Positions 62,612 through 64,000 of a stretch of 64,000 nt of DNA are shown here, piece by piece. Made by a program: the position numbers and the translations under genes. Location: the NCBI RefSeq assembly GCF_028368935.1, contig NZ_JAQNDK010000004.1, forward strand, positions 1,612,001-1,676,000. The letters run 5' to 3'. Position 1 is the first letter of the stretch. Each line of letters opens with the position of its first letter. The notes beneath the pieces were generated by a model that was not told the DNA's origin, searched no databases, and saw nothing but the letters and a program-made list of their open reading frames with translations. The DNA comes from Sorangium aterium (lineage in GTDB: Bacteria > Myxococcota_A > Polyangia > Polyangiales > Polyangiaceae).

Positions 62612-62908
62612 TTGGGAAGCGAGGCTTGTTGTCGAAAATCTGATAATGTTGCTTGTGATGTCAGGACAAAAATAATCATTATTGCTCAAGTCGATGGTGA
62701 TTGTCGAGCGCCGTGAAGCACATTTGTGATGTCGCTCACGTTCTACGTTCTGCGCGCTTCTATGCGGCACGCGGCGCGGGCGGCCTGAGTGACCTGTTCA
62801 GCTTGCCGAGGCGCGTGAGTCGATGGCGGATTCTGCCGTTCAGGCGAGCGTGAGGCAGTGGCGATGGGGCAGAAGCGCCTACTTTTGTCTACCTGGCCAC
62901 CTTTTGGC

Positions 62909-63703
62909 TTACCCGCTGCCTTTTCCTGGGATGGGCTCGTGACCGGCAGCCCTGGAGAGCCCCTCCTCGACCTCGGTCACGACCATCGTCGCGAGCAGAT
63001 CGAGCAACGCACGGCCTTCGTCCTCGGATGCCTCGCGCGGAGAGCCGGTATAGGCGGCGTCCATGCCCAGGGCGCGGAAGCTCTTCACCCCTGCTTGAAT
63101 TCCCTCCGACAGGCTCAGCGCGAGATCGGGCAGCGCATGGGCGATGTCTCTCCGGACGAGCGCGGAGGCCGCGGCGAGGACGAGCGAGGTCTCGTAACGG
63201 CCCGCGTGGCAGGCGCCGCTCCGGAACTCCGCGGAGAGCGTCCGTGCCCAGCGGCGCGCGAGCGGACACGCGACGGAGGCGCGGCCCAGGGGCAGGTCGC
63301 TGGCGGCGGCGCGCACGGCGCGGTCGTGCTCCGGCTCGAGGTGGTTGTTGATGAAGCAGACATGGGCCAGGCCGGCCGACAGGTAGGCCTCGGCGACGGC
63401 GCGCAGAAAGGCGGTGAGCGCGGGCGCCGGGATCGAGATCGCGCCCGCGAAGCCTGCCGCGAAGTCGGTCACGCCATAACCGACGGGCGGGGCGACGAGC
63501 GCGGCGACGCCTCGCTCCCACAGCCGGCGGCCGGCCTGCTCGGCCGCGGCCTCGCCGATGAGCGTGTCCGTACCGAGCGGGAGGTGCGGGCCGTGCGGCT
63601 CGACCGAGCCGACCGGCACGAGCGCGACGCACGGCGCGCCGGCCGAGAGGAGCGCGGCGAGCTCCTCGGTCGTGAGCTCCGCGAGGCGCGGCGCGGCCTG
63701 CAT
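62909..63703 (-). CDS. Creatininase-family amidohydrolase
   Basis: 264 residues. Metal-binding residues of the family are visible in PVGSVEPHGPHLPLGTDTLI, VCFINNHLEPEH and GACHAGRYETSLVLA, where Glu, His and Asp bind two metal ions. Members hydrolyse creatinine, other cyclic amides or formamides. The ATG at 63703 follows the acyl-CoA ligase gene's stop by 4 bp, so the two are surely cotranscribed; an amide hydrolase next to an aromatic- or alicyclic-acid ligase suggests a degradation or biosynthesis step on that acid. Actual substrate unknown. Confidence 0.9.
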   Translation of the reverse strand: MQAAPRLAELTTEELAALLSAGAPCVALVPVGSVEPHGPHLPLGTDTLIGEAAAEQAGRRLWERGVAALVAPPVGYGVTDFAAGFAGAISIPAPALTAFLRAVAEAYLSAGLAHVCFINNHLEPEHDRAVRAAASDLPLGRASVACPLARRWARTLSAEFRSGACHAGRYETSLVLAAASALVRRDIAHALPDLALSLSEGIQAGVKSFRALGMDAAYTGSPREASEDEGRALLDLLATMVVTEVEEGLSRAAGHEPIPGKGSG

Positions 63704-63707
63704 GGGT

Positions 63708-64000
63708 TTACAGGCCCGCCGGGTTCTCGCCGGCGACCTCGCGCTGCCGGAGCGCCTTGCGATCGGCCTTGCCGCGATCGTTCCTCGGGATGTCATCGAC
63801 GAAGGCGACCCAGCGCGGGTACTTGTGCTTGCTCAGCCGGTCCTTCACGAAGGCCTTGAGCTCCTGGGCGAGCTGGGCCCTCCCCTCGTCGGTGGCGACG
63901 CGGCCGCGCGCGTCGTCGCGGACCACGATGAACGCCTTCGGCTTGACGAGGCCCGCCTCCTCGGCGCCGATCACGGCGGCGAGGCTGACGGCCGGGTGCT
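63708..64000 (-). CDS. Acyl-CoA ligase, C-terminal end (partial)
   Basis: Only the last 97 residues are in the window; the frame continues past the right edge (HPAVSLAAVIGAEEAGLVKP is readable before any start). It is the mobile C-terminal domain of an AMP-forming acyl-CoA synthetase, nearest in pattern to the benzoate/4-hydroxybenzoate-CoA ligase group (SKHKYPRWVAFVDDIPRNDR). The adenylation lysine is expected in GKADRKALRQRE. It is the first of two coupled genes with the creatininase-family gene. Confidence 0.85.
   Translation of the reverse strand, partial: HPAVSLAAVIGAEEAGLVKPKAFIVVRDDARGRVATDEGRAQLAQELKAFVKDRLSKHKYPRWVAFVDDIPRNDRGKADRKALRQREVAGENPAGL

Larger units (their letters stand above)
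62396..62908. other. 513-bp region with AT-rich island
   Basis: It lies between the DNRLRE lipoprotein and the creatininase-family gene; the latter ends in the region. From about 62560 to 62720 the GC content falls well below the surroundings. It contains a minus-strand promoter with an operator-like dyad and an AATAAT/ATTATT palindrome (62671-62683). No gene is seen. Confidence 0.55.

Overview
The window looks like chromosome from a large-genome, very GC-rich myxobacterium, most likely a Sorangium/Polyangiales relative. This is an inference from gene content, not a database match. Signs are FHA-type sigma-54 activators next to Ser/Thr kinases, a giant kinase/cyclase/ATPase/TPR fusion, many lipoproteins with low-complexity linkers, and a codon bias that opens long shadow frames on every strand. 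No rRNA, tRNA, complete insertion sequence or prophage was recognised.

Layout. 1-4.7 kb: an FHA/sigma-54 activator followed by a receptor-type Ser/Thr kinase. 4.7-8.9 kb: two divergent lipoprotein genes around a dyad-rich control region; one has a CxxCH motif. 9.1-10.7 kb: an RtcB-type RNA ligase behind a good sigma-70 promoter. 11.2-20.2 kb: a second sigma-54 activator, a kinase/cyclase/AAA/TPR fusion of the TOMM-system type that carries an apparent frameshift, a small protein with a nitrile-hydratase-leader-like segment, an unknown partner and a second CxxCH lipoprotein. 20.3-22.9 kb: KptA, a LysR regulator and a protein made of two copies of one acidic domain. 23.5-31.2 kb: a secreted caspase-like protease, a DinB protein, a methyltransferase, a DUF433/DUF5615 toxin-antitoxin pair, an acyltransferase-methyltransferase fusion, a DUF4156 lipoprotein and an aquaporin. 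31.3-36.4 kb: a flippase-like/glycosyltransferase/methyltransferase cassette divergent from a large polytopic membrane protein. 36.5-42.5 kb: a TauE-type exporter, a DUF4091 protein, a phasin-like helical protein and an amylo-glucosidase-like lipoprotein.

42.5-52.3 kb is the most distinctive part: a compact minus-strand operon that looks like a type VI secretion accessory/effector module. In transcription order it holds two paralogous spike/stalk-like proteins sharing a nearly identical DNA block, a DUF2169 adaptor fused to pentapeptide repeats, a pentapeptide-repeat protein, a DUF3540 protein, and a PAAR-like (DUF4150) domain fused to an S41 serine protease. A DUF4419 gene lies upstream behind a long imperfect palindrome. 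The PAAR-protease fusion is the best candidate for an uncharacterised effector.

52.3-64 kb: a 42-bp tandem repeat array, a Bax-inhibitor-1 protein, a cupredoxin-like lipoprotein, a ribosomal protein L3 gene outside any S10 operon with rlmE beside it, a nested perfect inverted repeat plus 78-bp tandem repeats, a glutaryl-CoA-dehydrogenase-like enzyme, an L,D-transpeptidase with nine 30-bp repeats, a DNRLRE/sulfatase-modifying-factor-like lipoprotein with a promoter/operator in an AT-rich island, and a creatininase-family gene behind the cut-off end of an acyl-CoA ligase gene.
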